Notes: generated by a model not told the origin, from the letters alone. DNA of 64,000 nt from RUG14515 sp045117995 (GCA_045117995.1 JBGUOH010000001.1:62001-126000), one strand, 5' to 3'; counted from the stretch's first letter, positions 31,773 to 41,129 are shown. Numbers and translations: made by a program.

Positions 31773-32864
31773 TTAGATAATTTGTAAGATGATAGTGTCG
31801 AGAATCATCATACCTTCATAAGTTGGTGACAATCTATCATCATGGATTTCTAAATAGCCATCATTGATTAAAGAAGCGATTTCTTTTTCCTTACTTTTCA
31901 ATAAATCTAGACCATATCTATCTTTTAATAAAGATAAAGACATGCCTTCTTTTGTTCTGAGGTTTAACATCACTTGATAAGTCAAAGCATCTTTATTAGT
32001 CACTTCTTCTCTATCTTGTATATATTGACCTTTTAGATATTTATCTAAGTTGACTGTGTTTTTGTAGCGGACTTCCCCGATATAACCAGAAGCCCCTAGA
32101 CCCACTCCATAATATTGTTCATTTCTCCAATATGTGAGGTTGTGTTCGGATTGATAACCTGGTAAACACCAGTTAGAAACTTCGTAATGTTCGAATCCTT
32201 TTTCTTTTAGAAAATTATGGACAATATCGTAGTTTTTACGCATCAAATCATCATCCATTTCTCTAAAACCTTGATTGAATAAAACTGTATGAGGATGAAT
32301 AGTTAGTGCGTAGCAGGACATATGCTTAATACCTAGAGACGTGAGATTTTCTAAGTCTCTTTTTAGGAGAGTTTCACTACTATGTGGTAATCCTAGTATC
32401 AAATCAACGTTGATGTTATCAATGCCGTTTTCTTTTAACAGACTAATAGCTTTAACAACGTCTTCATAGCTATGTTGACGGTTGATGGCCTTTAAAACTT
32501 TCGTGTCTGTGCTTTGCACCCCTAAGGAGATGCGGTTAACACCATATTGCTTTAAAAGCTTGATTTTGCTTTCGCTTAATGATTCAGGATTAGCCTCAAA
32601 AGTATACTCTTTTACACCTCTGGTGTATGGCTTGATAATTTCTAATAGTTCTAAAAATAAATCATCCTCTAAAGCGGTTGGGGTACCACCACCGACATAG
32701 ATGGTTTTGAGTTCCCCTATTTGGTAAGAGTCAATCTCTTGTTTGAGCGACTTTAAATAGTTAACAGCAAACATACGAAAATACTGCAACTTGGTGAAGT
32801 CGCAGTAATCGCATATAGTTTCGCAAAAAGGTATGTGAATATATAGAGAAGTTGGTTTATTCAT
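31773..32864 (-). CDS. hemW: Radical SAM heme chaperone HemW
   Basis: About 363 residues. The radical SAM cluster motif is CETICDYC (Cys14, Cys18, Cys21 from the ATG at 32864), in YIHIPFC. The IYVGGGTPTAL and VNRISLGVQS stretches are typical. HemW differs from HemN coproporphyrinogen oxidase in lacking an N-terminal cysteine ahead of this motif and is thought to insert heme; old annotations say oxygen-independent coproporphyrinogen III oxidase. A TTG 18 bases upstream with GGAAG before it could also be the start. It overlaps the end of the preceding small gene. No other heme gene is in the window. Confidence 0.9.
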   Translation of the reverse strand: MNKPTSLYIHIPFCETICDYCDFTKLQYFRMFAVNYLKSLKQEIDSYQIGELKTIYVGGGTPTALEDDLFLELLEIIKPYTRGVKEYTFEANPESLSESKIKLLKQYGVNRISLGVQSTDTKVLKAINRQHSYEDVVKAISLLKENGIDNINVDLILGLPHSSETLLKRDLENLTSLGIKHMSCYALTIHPHTVLFNQGFREMDDDLMRKNYDIVHNFLKEKGFEHYEVSNWCLPGYQSEHNLTYWRNEQYYGVGLGASGYIGEVRYKNTVNLDKYLKGQYIQDREEVTNKDALTYQVMLNLRTKEGMSLSLLKDRYGLDLLKSKEKEIASLINDGYLEIHDDRLSPTYEGMMILDTIILQII

Positions 32865-33072
32865 CTTCCTTATATTTCGCAATTTCTTCCGCTGTTTGAT
32901 CGTCTTCTACGGTTTGAAGAACGCGGTTTAATTCGTCTTGAAGAATTTGTTCTTCACTTGGCTTTTCTTCTTTGAGTTTTGGTCTTAAAAGACGATAGAT
33001 AACAAACGCCACAATGGCGATGACCGCCGCAACAGCGATAACAACTAATAATATGAGTAATCCTTCTGGCAT
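32857..33072 (-). CDS. Small single-pass membrane protein
   Basis: 71 residues: one N-terminal transmembrane helix (LLILLVVIAVAAVIAIVAFVIY, about 5-27, given here only to mark the segment in two parts: LLILLVVIAVA and AVIAIVAFVIY), then a basic anchor and an acidic, helical cytoplasmic tail ending YKEDE. AAGGAGC precedes the ATG. It lies between the pseudo-Fic gene (12 bases upstream) and hemW (overlapping), so all three are co-transcribed. No known family recognised. Confidence 0.65.
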   Translation of the reverse strand: MPEGLLILLVVIAVAAVIAIVAFVIYRLLRPKLKEEKPSEEQILQDELNRVLQTVEDDQTAEEIAKYKEDE

Positions 33073-33084
33073 GATAATAGCTCC

Positions 33085-34587
33085 TTATTCTCTTTCAACT
33101 GGAATGTAAACGTATTTATTTTTAATCTTTTCTTTGCGATAGTAAAGAAGTTCTGCTAAATGATCCATTGATGTACGAGCGGTTTCGTAGGCACAACGTA
33201 GGCTTTTCTTATATTGTGCGATGGTATATTTCTTACCTTTGGTGCAATGTCTAGCGTAGAATTTAGCTTCACCTTTTTTGAGTTCAGGATCTCTTTCTAA
33301 GAGGTCTTGTTCTAAAAGAACAGCTTGTTTTTCATCCAAGGCGACTGGGATATAAGCCACGGCAAGTTCTTCTTGCACGTATGTGACTTTAACAGTCTTT
33401 TTCTTTGGTGCTTCAGGCATCACCACTTCGCGTGGTTCTTCTCTAACTTGTTCAACGTTTTGAACTGGAGCTGGAGCAAGTGCTGGAGCTGGTTCTTCTT
33501 TTTCTTCTTCAGGTTGTTCTGCAAAAAGATCCATAGTTTCCACTCTTGCTGGTTCTGGAACTTCGACTTCTTGCATTGGTTTATCTTCATCAACTTGATA
33601 GAAGTCAGCGCGCATTTCAGTGACTTTTGCTTTAGCAATGTCATCTAAGAATGTATCGCAGAACTTGCTTAAGTATTTGAAAGCATAATCAACAAAGTAT
33701 GTGACGTCAGCGGTCTTTTGGACTTCCACATAGATACGAGCGGCTTCTTCTTTTGGTAAGAGTAAGAGCTTTTCTAGAGGAAGAGAGACGATTGAATCAC
33801 CAAAGGCTTCGTGCGCTAAGACGGCTTTAGCCATTAAGATGGCCATTTCTTCAGAGTAAGAAGCAAATGGTTTAACGAAGTTAATATAGAAGAAAGTAAT
33901 GGTAGCTTTTAAAGATGTTGGTAATGTGGAGCTGTTGATGAATGTGAATAAACTGTTCATCATAGGTCCAATAAGATTAACAGGCGCAGATGTGTAGACA
34001 CGGTCGATAAGGACACGGTTTTCAGGGTTTCTATCTTCACTTGTGCGATAGAAAGTCACTAATTCTTCTGTGCCTAAGACTTTAGCGTATAATTCAGCGA
34101 GGAAATCTTCATCAATTGCGTTGACATAAGCACGCTTAATGTAGTTTAAAGCGTTAAGATAGTTCACTAACACCATGTTAGTAGGAATTGCGCTCACAAC
34201 TTCGTTACGCATAACGCTATCGATGAAGTCATCGCCAACGTGTAATTGTTCGAATTCATTCAAGATGTTAAGGACCTCTTTTCTAAAGGTGTAGTCAACA
34301 TTCTTAAATTGTTTCGTATTAGGCGCGAGCATCATGCATTCGCGGTTCACTCTAAGAAGTTTGGCTTCTAAGTTATTGACTAAACTATTGATGGCTGGAC
34401 AGCCACAGAACAAGAGCATGTTCTTTTCAATAGTTCTAATTGATAAATAGTGATAAAAATTGGAGCGGTATGAAAGAATGTTGCTCCAAAATGGATCGAC
34501 TGAAGAGACTTTAAGTTCGCGACCAACTTCTAATTTGGTGGCATATTTGTCTTCAGTAAAACGCATCGCATAATCATTGCCTGCCAT
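33085..34587 (-). CDS. Degenerate Fic-fold protein with C-terminal winged helix
   Basis: 500 residues. The segment at about 178-260 follows the Fic layout: an inhibitory-loop-like FYRTSEDRNPENR, then a helix SAPVNLIGPMMNSLFTFIN, and LKATITFFYINFVKPFASYSEE (read in two parts). The last part aligns with the Fic catalytic motif HPFxDGNGR, but His is Lys239 and the GNGR residues are missing, so AMP transfer is unlikely. A low-complexity Pro/Ala/Glu linker (about 350-395) joins a C-terminal domain whose YTIAQYKKSLRCAYETARTSMDHLAEL resembles the winged helix that often follows Fic domains. It may be a regulator or scaffold. Fold assignment is inference by eye; function unknown. Confidence 0.55.
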   Translation of the reverse strand: MAGNDYAMRFTEDKYATKLEVGRELKVSSVDPFWSNILSYRSNFYHYLSIRTIEKNMLLFCGCPAINSLVNNLEAKLLRVNRECMMLAPNTKQFKNVDYTFRKEVLNILNEFEQLHVGDDFIDSVMRNEVVSAIPTNMVLVNYLNALNYIKRAYVNAIDEDFLAELYAKVLGTEELVTFYRTSEDRNPENRVLIDRVYTSAPVNLIGPMMNSLFTFINSSTLPTSLKATITFFYINFVKPFASYSEEMAILMAKAVLAHEAFGDSIVSLPLEKLLLLPKEEAARIYVEVQKTADVTYFVDYAFKYLSKFCDTFLDDIAKAKVTEMRADFYQVDEDKPMQEVEVPEPARVETMDLFAEQPEEEKEEPAPALAPAPVQNVEQVREEPREVVMPEAPKKKTVKVTYVQEELAVAYIPVALDEKQAVLLEQDLLERDPELKKGEAKFYARHCTKGKKYTIAQYKKSLRCAYETARTSMDHLAELLYYRKEKIKNKYVYIPVERE

Positions 34588-34671
34588 ATAAAAGTACCTC
34601 TTTATACCTTTATCTTACAGGAAGTAGATTTTATTGTAAATAATTTATTCTAAAAAACTACTAATTTTAAA

Positions 34672-36489
34672 CTAGTTATCTTCTTCTTCGTCAATAGAGA
34701 GAATGCTCATAAATGCTTCTTGTGGGACTTCAACTGAGCCGACTTTCTTCATTCTCTTCTTGCCTTCTTTTTGCTTTTCGAGAAGTTTCTTCTTACGAGA
34801 GATGTCACCACCATAACACTTTGCTAAAACGTCTTTTCTCACCGCTTTAACATCGCATCTAGCAATAACCTTACCACCGATGGCGGCTTGGATTGGAATC
34901 TCGAATTGTTGACGAGGAATAACGGTTTTAATCTTACGAATAATACCTAAGCCACGATGATAACCATCTGGGCGATAAATAATGCTGCTAAGAGCATCCA
35001 CTACTTGTCCGTTAAGTAAAATATCAAGTTTGACTAAGTCAGAGCGCTTATAATCGCTGAAATCATAGTCAAATGAGGCATAGCCTTTTGTGTAGCTTTT
35101 GAGCTTATCAAAGAAGTTATATACGATTTCACTTAATGGCAATTCATAGGTTAAGACCATACGAGTATCATCGAAGTAATCTAAGTTCTCGTAAATACCT
35201 CTTCTTTCACGGCATAATTCCATGATTGGGCCAATATACTCCTTTGGAGTCATGATATTAGCCCTGATGTAAGGTTCTTCAATAAAGGAAATCTTACTAG
35301 CGTCAGGAAGTTTGCTTGGGTTATCCAAATTGATAACTTCTCCATCTGTCATGTGGACTTTATAAATAACGGATGGCGCGGTTAAGATGAGATCGAGATT
35401 GTATTCTCTTTCTAATCTTTCTTGCACAACATCCATATGTAATAAGCCTAAGAAACCACATCTAAAGCCAAAGCCTAAAGCTTGGCTTGTTTCTGGGATA
35501 AATTGTAAAGAAGCATCGTTTAATGTGAGCTTTTCTAAAGCTTCTTTTAAGGCTTGATAATCATCACTATCAACTGGGTAAAGACCACAATAGACCATTG
35601 GGTTCATGATACGATAGCCAGGTAAAGCTTCTTTAGCGGGATTATCCACTAAGGTGACTGTGTCACCAGGATGGACATCTTTAATATCTTTAATCTGTGC
35701 GGCAATATAACCGACTTGACCAGCTTCCAAAACATTGGTTTTGACTTCTTTTGGAGTTCTAATGCCAAGTTCGATAACTTGATATTCTTTATTAGCCTGC
35801 ATTAAGCGGATCTTATCGCCCACTTTAACAGAGCCATCTTTGATTCTCACTAAAACAATGACACCTCTATATGGGTCATAATAGCTATCGAAGATTAAAG
35901 CCTTCAAAGGAGCATTTAAGTCGCCATGAGGCGCTGGAACACTTTTCACTATGGCTTCTAGTAATTCGTGCACATGTAAGCCTGTTTTTGCGCTGACTTC
36001 CACGGCTTCATCACAAGGAATACCAATCTTCTTTTCAATTTCATTTTTTGCCATGTCAACGTTAGCGGATGGTAAATCAACTTTGTTGATAACTGGTAAA
36101 ATCTCTAAATCGTTATCGACGGCCAAATACGCGTTAGCAAGCGTTTGTGCTTCTACGCCTTGTGTCGCGTCCACCACTAAAAGTGCGCCTTCGCAAGCGG
36201 CTAAGGAACGTGATACTTCGTATGTGAAGTCGACGTGTCCAGGAGTGTCGATGAGGTTGAATATGTATTCTTCACCATCATCGGCTTTATATGACAAAGT
36301 CACAGCGTTTAACTTAATGGTAATGCCTCTTTCTCTTTCTAAGTCCATAGAGTCGAGGATTTGGTCTTTCATTTCTCTAAGTTCGACTGCGCCAGTCAAT
36401 TCTAAAATACGATCCGCTAAAGTGGATTTACCGTGATCGATATGAGCAATAATTGAGAAGTTTCTGATTTTTTTCTGTGAAAAGTCCAT
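34672..36489 (-). CDS. lepA: Elongation factor 4 (LepA) GTPase
   Basis: 605 residues from the ATG at 36489 (MDFSQKKIRNFSII); a 14-codon longer frame would overlap the gene before. It is a translational GTPase linked to back-translocation or 30S maturation. G1 is AHIDHGKST, G2 RGITIK, G3 DTPGHVDF, G4 NKVD. The LepA-specific C-terminal domain (about 490-600) has KCYGGDISRKKKLLEKQKEGK. No clear ribosome binding site precedes the ATG; it starts five bases after the stop of the previous gene, so coupling is likely. Confidence 0.96.
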   Translation of the reverse strand: MDFSQKKIRNFSIIAHIDHGKSTLADRILELTGAVELREMKDQILDSMDLERERGITIKLNAVTLSYKADDGEEYIFNLIDTPGHVDFTYEVSRSLAACEGALLVVDATQGVEAQTLANAYLAVDNDLEILPVINKVDLPSANVDMAKNEIEKKIGIPCDEAVEVSAKTGLHVHELLEAIVKSVPAPHGDLNAPLKALIFDSYYDPYRGVIVLVRIKDGSVKVGDKIRLMQANKEYQVIELGIRTPKEVKTNVLEAGQVGYIAAQIKDIKDVHPGDTVTLVDNPAKEALPGYRIMNPMVYCGLYPVDSDDYQALKEALEKLTLNDASLQFIPETSQALGFGFRCGFLGLLHMDVVQERLEREYNLDLILTAPSVIYKVHMTDGEVINLDNPSKLPDASKISFIEEPYIRANIMTPKEYIGPIMELCRERRGIYENLDYFDDTRMVLTYELPLSEIVYNFFDKLKSYTKGYASFDYDFSDYKRSDLVKLDILLNGQVVDALSSIIYRPDGYHRGLGIIRKIKTVIPRQQFEIPIQAAIGGKVIARCDVKAVRKDVLAKCYGGDISRKKKLLEKQKEGKKRMKKVGSVEVPQEAFMSILSIDEEEDN

Positions 36490-36493
36490 AGTT

Positions 36494-36895
36494 TTAATAC
36501 TGATATGATGTTGTTGAAGAGCTAGACGCACTAGCTACTGGATTAAGTGAATAAGCAGCTGACATGCTGAGATAACTTAATATTGGTAGGATTGTCAAAA
36601 TTATTCCAGTTACCACCAATAAAATGGTAAACCATTTTTTACCTTCACGATGCATCAGTGTTGCTGCAAATGGTATTGAGCCAGCACCGCTCATAGTAGC
36701 AACGACTCCAATTAAAAACGTGTATAAATTACCGATAGCAACAACGAGGCCAATGAGGAAATTGTCAGTTGACTCTTCGTCGTATGCATATGCTAGCGCA
36801 TCTGAAAGTAACACTATTTCGTACACTAATAGAGCCAGCGAGACTGTAATAAACAAGCAGGACAGAACTAGTAATTTAACGCTACTTTTCTTCAT
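36494..36895 (-). CDS. Small four-helix membrane protein A (tandem paralogue)
   Basis: 133 residues, MKKSSVKLLVLSCLFITVS start, about four transmembrane segments, and a Ser/Thr-rich C-terminus (SASSSSTTSYQY). The N-terminus, the position of a GKKW motif before the third helix and the serine-rich tail match the next gene upstream (36904-37290), so they look like diverged duplicates. Function not recognised. Sits between lepA and the paralogue, eight bases apart. Confidence 0.65.
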   Translation of the reverse strand: MKKSSVKLLVLSCLFITVSLALLVYEIVLLSDALAYAYDEESTDNFLIGLVVAIGNLYTFLIGVVATMSGAGSIPFAATLMHREGKKWFTILLVVTGIILTILPILSYLSMSAAYSLNPVASASSSSTTSYQY

Positions 36896-36903
36896 GAATG
36901 ATA

Positions 36904-37290
36904 TTAAGCTTGTAAGCTTGATGAACTGCTACTTGTAGCAGATTCAATTGATGTAATTGTTGGTAAAATAAAGACCAATCCAACAGCGGTCACAATAATA
37001 GCAAGAGAGACCACTAATAAAACGATGTTATACCATTTCTTACCGACTAATTTGAAAAGTGGAATTTCAAATGGTAATGAAACAATAGAAGAAATGATCG
37101 CACCACCGGCAAGTAAAATCGCATAAATATAGATGAAAATACCACCGAGAGCGTCACCAAAATTAGCGTCTGGCTTGAACAATGCGTTACATGAGGCAGC
37201 GATAAATAAAGATTCACCGCCTAAAAATAAAGCCGCAATAGTCACGAAAATGCATGAAAAAATAATTAAGGTTTTACTACTTCTCTTCAT
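36904..37290 (-). CDS. Small four-helix membrane protein B (tandem paralogue)
   Basis: 128 residues from the ATG at 37290 (MKRSSKTLIIFSCIFVT), with TTAAGGAGG eight to nine bases upstream; a longer frame starting at 37365 lies over the previous gene. About four transmembrane segments, a LVGKKWYNIVLLVVS stretch and a serine-rich tail (SATSSSSSSLQA) as in its neighbour. Overlaps the end of the previous gene by 14 bases. Function unknown. Confidence 0.65.
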   Translation of the reverse strand: MKRSSKTLIIFSCIFVTIAALFLGGESLFIAASCNALFKPDANFGDALGGIFIYIYAILLAGGAIISSIVSLPFEIPLFKLVGKKWYNIVLLVVSLAIIVTAVGLVFILPTITSIESATSSSSSSLQA

Positions 37291-37804
37291 GATCGTTTTC
37301 CTCCTTAACAGCTTCTTCGGAAGCAACTTCTTCTTTAGAAGCTTCTTCAGTTTGTTCTTCTTCATCCACTTCTACAACAGCTTCTAAAATGCCTGGAATT
37401 GGATGATAGAAATGGTAAATACCTTCAAAGATATAACAAAGGCATAAATAGGAAATAGCAATTGGGAAACCGCAGCGGAAAATCATCGCATCTTGTGGTT
37501 TGGTAATGATGCAGAATAAATCAAAGGCCACTAAGTAGATGCCTGCTGGTAAGTGTAAAGCTTTATCGAGCAAGGAAATCTTTGGTCTTCTCTTCTTGGA
37601 TAATAGTCCCCAGAAGAAATCAACGATGACCCAAGTGCCACCGAAGAGGGTGATCCAGTTAAGAACTAGATGACGAGTAGCGTTATACGGAATAACGTTT
37701 GTGAATTTTAAAATAGCAACGACTAAAAAGACGATTGCAATGATAATTAACTCACCACTGTAGATGAGTTTGGCTTTTGTTAAAGCGTCTAATTTCTTTT
37801 TCAT
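37277..37804 (-). CDS. Membrane protein with acidic C-terminal tail
   Basis: 175 residues. Four hydrophobic segments (about 14-35, 46-68, 84-104, 110-130) and a glutamate-rich tail of about 35 residues (EVDEEEQTEEASKEEVASEE). The hydrophobic core looks like a small DUF308- or acid-resistance-like four-helix protein but I do not recognise the family. The ATG at 37804 is chosen; a TTG two codons upstream is possible. It is first of three consecutive small membrane genes ahead of lepA. Confidence 0.65.
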   Translation of the reverse strand: MKKKLDALTKAKLIYSGELIIIAIVFLVVAILKFTNVIPYNATRHLVLNWITLFGGTWVIVDFFWGLLSKKRRPKISLLDKALHLPAGIYLVAFDLFCIITKPQDAMIFRCGFPIAISYLCLCYIFEGIYHFYHPIPGILEAVVEVDEEEQTEEASKEEVASEEAVKEENDHEEK

Positions 37805-37828
37805 GGTCAATATCTTAACATTAAATAA

Positions 37829-40159
37829 TTATTTAATAAAGAAATCTTGCAAAATATCACTGACTTCTTTTGGTGAGAAGGCCACTTCGTATTTGCGCCA
37901 CTCGGCTTTAAATAAATCGCGATATTCATTATTAAGGTACCTTTCATCGATTAATAAAACTGCACCTTTATCAGTTTCACTTCTGATGACTCTTCCTAAA
38001 GCTTGCATGACTTTATTCATGCCTGGGTTTAAGTAGGCATAGTTATACCCAGATTGTTCTTTTTTATCGTAATAAGCGGATATTTGATTACTAACAAAGT
38101 TAATCTTAGGCATACCAATACCAACGATTACCGCACCGATAAGTCGGTCACTGACTAAGTCAATGCCTTCACCAAAAGCACCACCAACGATGACAAAACC
38201 CAAGGTTGTCTTTTCTGGATTTGGTTTGAAGTTAGTTAAGAAGATTTCTTTATCTTCATCGGTCATATCCTTTTGTTGTTCAAAAACATCCACGCCTTTT
38301 AAATCAACGTAAGGCATGAGGTTGCTCAAGTATTCATAACTAGGTAGGAAGATAAAGTAGTTACCGACTTTATTAGAGACAAAGCTCTTAATATAGTCCG
38401 CGACTTTTTGATATGAATTTGCCCTATTCTTGTATCTAATTGAGACATTAGGGGCAATAATAATCTTTAGATTATCGATTGGGAACGGAGAAGGAAGAAT
38501 GAGTTGAGCGTCATCTTTCTTACCCCCGAGCATATCGACATAATATTCAATTGGAGAAAGTGTCGCTGAAAATAGAACACTACCTCTTAAATTCTTAAGT
38601 GAACCCGCGAGGAAGGAAGAAGCATCTAAACAGGAAAGATTAAGAATCGTATCGTCCTTAGTAATTTGATAGTAGCAAAGATAATGGTCGCTGAAGAACT
38701 CCAACATCTTGTTAAAGCGATTGACATCGAGATAGAAACTTAAGAGCTCTTTGGTCATCTCTTTGTTTTCATTCTTATTGATATCTTGCATTGTGGTGAT
38801 AAACGAAGAGATGGTCTTATAGGTGTAATCGTAGAAATCATCTAAAACATGATCACCTTCATCACCAAGATATTCTTTAAACATCTTGTTCATCTTAGAC
38901 ATCGCAAGTTTGAGTTTGTGAAGCTTGCTATGACGCACAGACTTACGCGCTTCTAAAAAACTCTTGTAGGATAATGAAGCACTGTACATATCTCTACTTC
39001 TATCTACAAGGTTATGGGCTTCATCCACTAAAGCGAGGAAGGAAGAAGTATCTTCGTCAAAGTAACGCTTCATGTATGAGATTGGATCAAACAAATAGTT
39101 ATAATCACAGATGATGACATCCATGAATAAAGATAGGTCTAATTCAAACTCGAATGGGCAGATTTGATTCTCGTAAGCAATTTGATTGATGAGGTTCAAA
39201 TCAAAATCATCATATGTTAGAAGACAGTATCTTAAAACAGTTTGGATTTTATCATAATAATGCTTGGTATATGGGCATTCTTCTGGGTTACACGCTGAAC
39301 CTTTACAGAAACAGACCTTATCTTTCGCTGTTATCACAATATCACTTAGTGATAAGCCGTTATCTTTTAAAACCTTAATAGCGTTATGCGCGGCTTCTTT
39401 ACCACTAGTTTTTGCAGTTAAATAGAAAATCTTGCTCTTATCGTCATCTTTGATAGCCTTGATAAATGGGAATAAGGTCGACATGGTCTTACCAATACCT
39501 GTAGGAGCCTCCACGAACAAACGTCCGCGCTTCTTGGTAATGGCGTAGGCATATTTAGCGAGTTCCCTTTGTCCTTGACGGTAATTTTTAAATGGGAATT
39601 TGAGCTTTTCAATGCTCTCATCTCTCTTCTTATTCTTGTTGAAGATGATGTTATAAAACGCTAGATATTCGTTAAGAAGTTTGACGACAAATTGTTCTAA
39701 TTCTAAGACGTTGAAATGATAGGAATCGATGAATTGTTCCTTTTCTTTTCCTTGTCTAATGTAAGTTAACTTGATACCGATAAAATCGAGGTTAGTGAGT
39801 TTTGCGAACATGTAGGCATAACACTTTGCTTGACCAAGATGCCATTCAAGATTATCGTCATGGAAAGTCTTAAGATCCTCCACTGTTGTCTTGATTTCAT
39901 CAATCACATATTCGGTTTCACTTCTTTTGATAATGCCATCCGCTCGACCTTCTAAAACGATATTCACTTCATCAATGTTGAAAGACATCTTCAAAGGGAA
40001 TTCAGACATGTAGTTAGAAGATTGTTTGGATTGATATGCACTATGGAGACGACTACCTTCGGTCATTGATGAACGATTAAAAACGCGATTATCGATATCG
40101 CCTGTTCTTAATAAAAAGTCCACCAATTGGTGTACACTAAGGGTTAAGTATTTCTCCAT
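37829..40159 (-). CDS. DinG/Rad3-like helicase with N-terminal PD-(D/E)XK nuclease domain
   Basis: 776 residues. Residues about 30-180 are a PD-(D/E)XK nuclease-like domain (Asp74 in EGRADGII, Glu88-x-Lys90 in IDEIKT). Residues about 190-770 are a superfamily 2 helicase of the XPD/DinG class: Walker A EAPTGIGKT (217-225), an iron-sulfur region with Cys283/285, Cys290, Cys295 and Cys334, Walker B DEAH (379-382), and the C-terminal motif ALGRVIRSETDKG. Likely a 5'-3' DNA helicase in repair. Nuclease-DinG-type fusions occur in Firmicutes and phages. The start overlaps the fmt stop by one base. Confidence 0.88.
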   Translation of the reverse strand: MEKYLTLSVHQLVDFLLRTGDIDNRVFNRSSMTEGSRLHSAYQSKQSSNYMSEFPLKMSFNIDEVNIVLEGRADGIIKRSETEYVIDEIKTTVEDLKTFHDDNLEWHLGQAKCYAYMFAKLTNLDFIGIKLTYIRQGKEKEQFIDSYHFNVLELEQFVVKLLNEYLAFYNIIFNKNKKRDESIEKLKFPFKNYRQGQRELAKYAYAITKKRGRLFVEAPTGIGKTMSTLFPFIKAIKDDDKSKIFYLTAKTSGKEAAHNAIKVLKDNGLSLSDIVITAKDKVCFCKGSACNPEECPYTKHYYDKIQTVLRYCLLTYDDFDLNLINQIAYENQICPFEFELDLSLFMDVIICDYNYLFDPISYMKRYFDEDTSSFLALVDEAHNLVDRSRDMYSASLSYKSFLEARKSVRHSKLHKLKLAMSKMNKMFKEYLGDEGDHVLDDFYDYTYKTISSFITTMQDINKNENKEMTKELLSFYLDVNRFNKMLEFFSDHYLCYYQITKDDTILNLSCLDASSFLAGSLKNLRGSVLFSATLSPIEYYVDMLGGKKDDAQLILPSPFPIDNLKIIIAPNVSIRYKNRANSYQKVADYIKSFVSNKVGNYFIFLPSYEYLSNLMPYVDLKGVDVFEQQKDMTDEDKEIFLTNFKPNPEKTTLGFVIVGGAFGEGIDLVSDRLIGAVIVGIGMPKINFVSNQISAYYDKKEQSGYNYAYLNPGMNKVMQALGRVIRSETDKGAVLLIDERYLNNEYRDLFKAEWRKYEVAFSPKEVSDILQDFFIK

Positions 40160-41097
40160 TAGTCAAATTTCGCGCCTAAAAGGTTCTGATTACCGTTGAT
40201 AAAGGAACGGTAGTCCATTCTCTTCTTACCTTCTTTTTGTAGTTCTAGAATGGCTAATTGGCCATCTTTAAGTTGCACTAGTAAGGCGTGTTTATCCGCT
40301 TGGACAATCGTGCCCACTGGAGCGGTGACTAAATTGTTAGCCATTTTGGCTTTAAAGATTTTAATCTTCTGGTTGTTTAAATATAGATAAGCACCTGGCT
40401 CATCACTTAAGCCTCTAATCCAACCATAAACTTGTTCTAGGTTCATGTTTAAATCGAGCTTTTCTTGTTCTGGCTTAATTAAAGAGCAGAAGGTCACTTC
40501 GTTTTCGTTTTGTTCTTCGCCTTTAAGTTCACCATTTATATATAAAGGTAATAGTTCAATTGCTAATTCTTTAGCGGCATCTCTTATCTTATTAAATAAA
40601 GAGGTAGAGTTATCATCTTCAGTGATAACAACTTCTTTCTTGCCATACATTCTACCAGCGTCCATGGCTTTAACCATTTCCATGAGAGTCACACCAGTGA
40701 CTTTTTCATTATTAATCAAAGCGGTTTGAATTGGAGAAGCCCCTCTTAATTTAGGAAGCAAAGAACCATGGAGGTTTAAGCAACCCATTGGAGGGATATC
40801 TAAAAAACCTTGAGGGACGATTTGACCATACGCAAGAGTAATAACGAGATCCACTTTTAGATTATTCATAAATGAATAGTCATCGCGAATCTTCACAGGC
40901 TGAAAAACTGGGATATTGTATTTCTCAGCGATAATTTTGGTTGGTACTTTTTCAATAATGCCCTTACGACCAACAGGATGATCTGGTTGGCAAACAAGGC
41001 CCACAAAGTGGTAGCCATCGAGGATCAATGCTTCGAAGACATCCGCACTGATAGAGGGAGTACCCATAAATAAGAGATTAATATCTTTCTTTTCCAT
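40159..41097 (-). CDS. fmt: Methionyl-tRNA formyltransferase
   Basis: 312 residues. Formylates initiator Met-tRNA. FMGTPSISADVFEALI start, the folate-site signature LNLHGSLLPKLRGASPI, and the catalytic GVTLMEMVKAMDAGRMY region are intact; the C-terminal OB-like tRNA-binding domain follows. Its start is only eight bases downstream of a TATAAT with no ribosome binding site, and the divergent gene uses a similar layout. Confidence 0.96.
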   Translation of the reverse strand: MEKKDINLLFMGTPSISADVFEALILDGYHFVGLVCQPDHPVGRKGIIEKVPTKIIAEKYNIPVFQPVKIRDDYSFMNNLKVDLVITLAYGQIVPQGFLDIPPMGCLNLHGSLLPKLRGASPIQTALINNEKVTGVTLMEMVKAMDAGRMYGKKEVVITEDDNSTSLFNKIRDAAKELAIELLPLYINGELKGEEQNENEVTFCSLIKPEQEKLDLNMNLEQVYGWIRGLSDEPGAYLYLNNQKIKIFKAKMANNLVTAPVGTIVQADKHALLVQLKDGQLAILELQKEGKKRMDYRSFINGNQNLLGAKFD

Positions 41098-41105
41098 ACG
41101 GAAAT

Positions 41106-41111
41106 ATTATA
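41106..41111 (-). promoter_or_regulatory. fmt -10 box close to the start codon
   Basis: Minus-strand TATAAT (41106-41111), with eight bases to the ATG (41097). Leader of zero to two bases expected. Confidence 0.5.
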
Positions 41112-41129
41112 CAAAAATGGACATTTATT

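Noticed and set aside
33325..33648. A 107-codon Phe/Trp-rich frame opposite the pseudo-Fic linker
   Set aside because: It is the complement of the Lys/Glu/Ala/Pro-rich linker, which gives an open antisense frame by composition.
35951..36436. A 161-codon open frame on the plus strand opposite lepA
   Set aside because: It mirrors the codon pattern of the highly conserved lepA, has no ribosome binding site and no recognisable protein; the same holds for the antisense frames over parE, dnaJ and dnaK.
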